Shown here: piece after piece, positions 63,033-64,000 of the stretch
Layout: each line of letters opens with the position of its first letter
Numbering within the stretch: the stretch's first letter is position 1
Assembly: GCF_024347375.1 (NCBI RefSeq)
Contig: NZ_AP025471.1
Span: forward strand, 1,612,001-1,676,000
DNA length: 64,000 bases
Origin: Vibrio coralliirubri
GTDB taxonomy: Bacteria > Pseudomonadota > Gammaproteobacteria > Enterobacterales > Vibrionaceae
Reading direction: 5' to 3'
The notes under the pieces: model-generated
Told to the model about the DNA's origin: nothing
Database searches by the model: none
Seen by the model: only the letters and a program-made list of their open reading frames with translations
Translations under genes and position numbers: made by a program

Positions 63033-63986
63033 TTAAGGGTACTCGCCCTCAACTTCTACCGGCGCTTTCACTTGGTAGTGACAAGGCTGTAGGCCAAGTA
63101 ACTTAGGCAGTGTGATACCGACAGACACTGAAGACCACGTACCGCTGACAATACCTACAACCAGTGCAATCGCGAATCCTTGTAGTGCAGCACCGCCAAG
63201 TAGCCAAAGTGCTGATACGGTGATTAGCGTTGTGCCTGAAGTCACCATGGTGCGTGAGAAGGTCGCTTTAACCGATTCGTTAAGCAGGTTATCCGTATCG
63301 CCGTTTGGATTACCACGCAGCATTTCACGCACACGGTCGGCAATGATGATCGAGTCATTCAACGAGTAACCCAAAATCGCCAACACAGCCGCTAACACAG
63401 TCAAGTTGAACTCGAATTGAGTAAAAGCGAACAGACCTAAGATAAGCGTCACGTCATAGATGATCGCGGCAAGGGCGCCGAGTGCTAAACGCCATTCAAA
63501 ACGAACACTCAGGTACAGCATGATCATTAAGAAACACACCAATACCGCCAAGCCACCTTGGTCAACCATGTCTTGACCGACTTGAGGGCCAACCACGCTG
63601 CTGTTAAGCACTTTTACTTGGTCACTTACAGAAGACAAAGCATCCACTAAGTTTGGCTGTGGCGCGTCTGTCATTTGGCTGTAACGGATTGTCCAGCGAT
63701 CCTGTTCTGCCATACCAACCACTTGCACGTCTTGTTGGAAAGCCGTATCAAGTTTTGTTTTTAACGCATCTTTGGTGACTTGTTCAGAGAGTTGAACCTC
63801 GGCAACCACACCGCCTGTGAAGTCCAAGCCCCAGTTAAAACCTTTCACCGCCACCAGCATCACAGAGCTCATGAACAGCACAATAGATATCGCAGACATC
63901 ACCTTACGAAGGCGAGTCATATTCTTATCCGAAATATAACCATTTGAAAAATAGCGGTCTGAAATAGTCATTTTTGAAGTACTCAT
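63033..63986 (-). CDS. secF: Protein translocase subunit SecF
   Basis: A 317-residue inner-membrane subunit of the SecDF complex that helps export proteins using the proton gradient. One N-terminal helix, then the periplasmic SecF signature FNWGLDFTGGVVAEVQL, and a six-helix MMPL-like bundle with VRFEWRLALGALAAIIYDV, AILGYSLNDSIIIADRVRE and SVKATFSRTMVTSGTTLITVSALWL. AAGGA precedes the ATG. Its secD partner would lie just beyond the right edge. Vibrios have a second secDF copy on chromosome 2, and this may be that copy. Confidence 0.95.
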   Translation of the reverse strand: MSTSKMTISDRYFSNGYISDKNMTRLRKVMSAISIVLFMSSVMLVAVKGFNWGLDFTGGVVAEVQLSEQVTKDALKTKLDTAFQQDVQVVGMAEQDRWTIRYSQMTDAPQPNLVDALSSVSDQVKVLNSSVVGPQVGQDMVDQGGLAVLVCFLMIMLYLSVRFEWRLALGALAAIIYDVTLILGLFAFTQFEFNLTVLAAVLAILGYSLNDSIIIADRVREMLRGNPNGDTDNLLNESVKATFSRTMVTSGTTLITVSALWLLGGAALQGFAIALVVGIVSGTWSSVSVGITLPKLLGLQPCHYQVKAPVEVEGEYP

Positions 63987-64000
63987 GCTTAAATCCTTAC

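Overview
The window reads as chromosomal DNA of a marine Vibrio, most like the V. splendidus/V. harveyi side of the genus. The reasons are a chitinase A whose catalytic Glu falls at residue 315 as in V. harveyi ChiA, a Vibrionaceae-type DUF2850 protein, a CsrB RNA of enterobacterial/vibrio type, complete mtlA-mtlD-mtlR and nagB modules, and close matches to E. coli UhpT, YjiG/YjiH, HdfR/MaoP, NorVW, GltS, YibL, RlmJ and SecF. Several of these families (chiA, nagB, mtl, a second secDF) lie on chromosome 2 in V. cholerae, so a chromosome 2 origin is plausible but not shown. I see no insertion sequence, prophage, integron, CRISPR array, tRNA or rRNA.

Layout. 1-18 kb: sugar-phosphate uptake (uhpT, cut by the left edge), small envelope proteins, a diguanylate cyclase, pirin, ppnP, secreted chitinase chiA, a hydrolase/TetR/AEC transporter group, an acyltransferase, an odd tetrahydropterin-synthase-like protein, an AraC regulator, YHS and START proteins, and MAPEG. 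18.4-21 kb: a CsrB small RNA with its own promoter and an upstream VarA/GacA box, then yjiGH, then a second, perfectly palindromic VarA/GacA box in front of a 58-residue gene. 21-28.5 kb: nhaD, an alkylation-repair pair (Ada-AlkA fusion plus Ogt), the divergent hdfR/maoP pair and nagB. 28.7-33 kb: the mannitol operon, with CRP-type sites and a structured leader upstream of mtlA. 33-42.4 kb: a nuclease-like orphan, nfsB, norVW (sigma-54 promoter and two NorR-type sites), gltS, yibL, a secreted metallopeptidase, a tautomerase-like protein and a LON-domain protein.

42.5-52.6 kb is the most coherent block: an ECF sigma factor and ChrR-type zinc/cupin anti-sigma factor behind a promoter that fits the Rhodobacter RpoE consensus, followed on the same strand by YbgA-like, photolyase, NTF2-like, SDR, FAD amine-oxidase-like, DUF1365, Cfa, DUF2878, chalcone-isomerase-like and DUF3833 genes, with mostly overlapping ends and a terminator at the far end. 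It looks like a singlet-oxygen/light-damage response joined to membrane-lipid modification.

52.8-64 kb: small RNA-binding and hypothetical proteins, a PatB/MalY lyase with a cysteine-rich tail, OsmC, GFA, a LysR regulator divergent from an SDR-MFS-old yellow enzyme set, then rlmJ and secF (its likely partner secD is outside the window). Start codons were chosen from visible ribosome binding sites, so several genes are shorter than their longest open frame.
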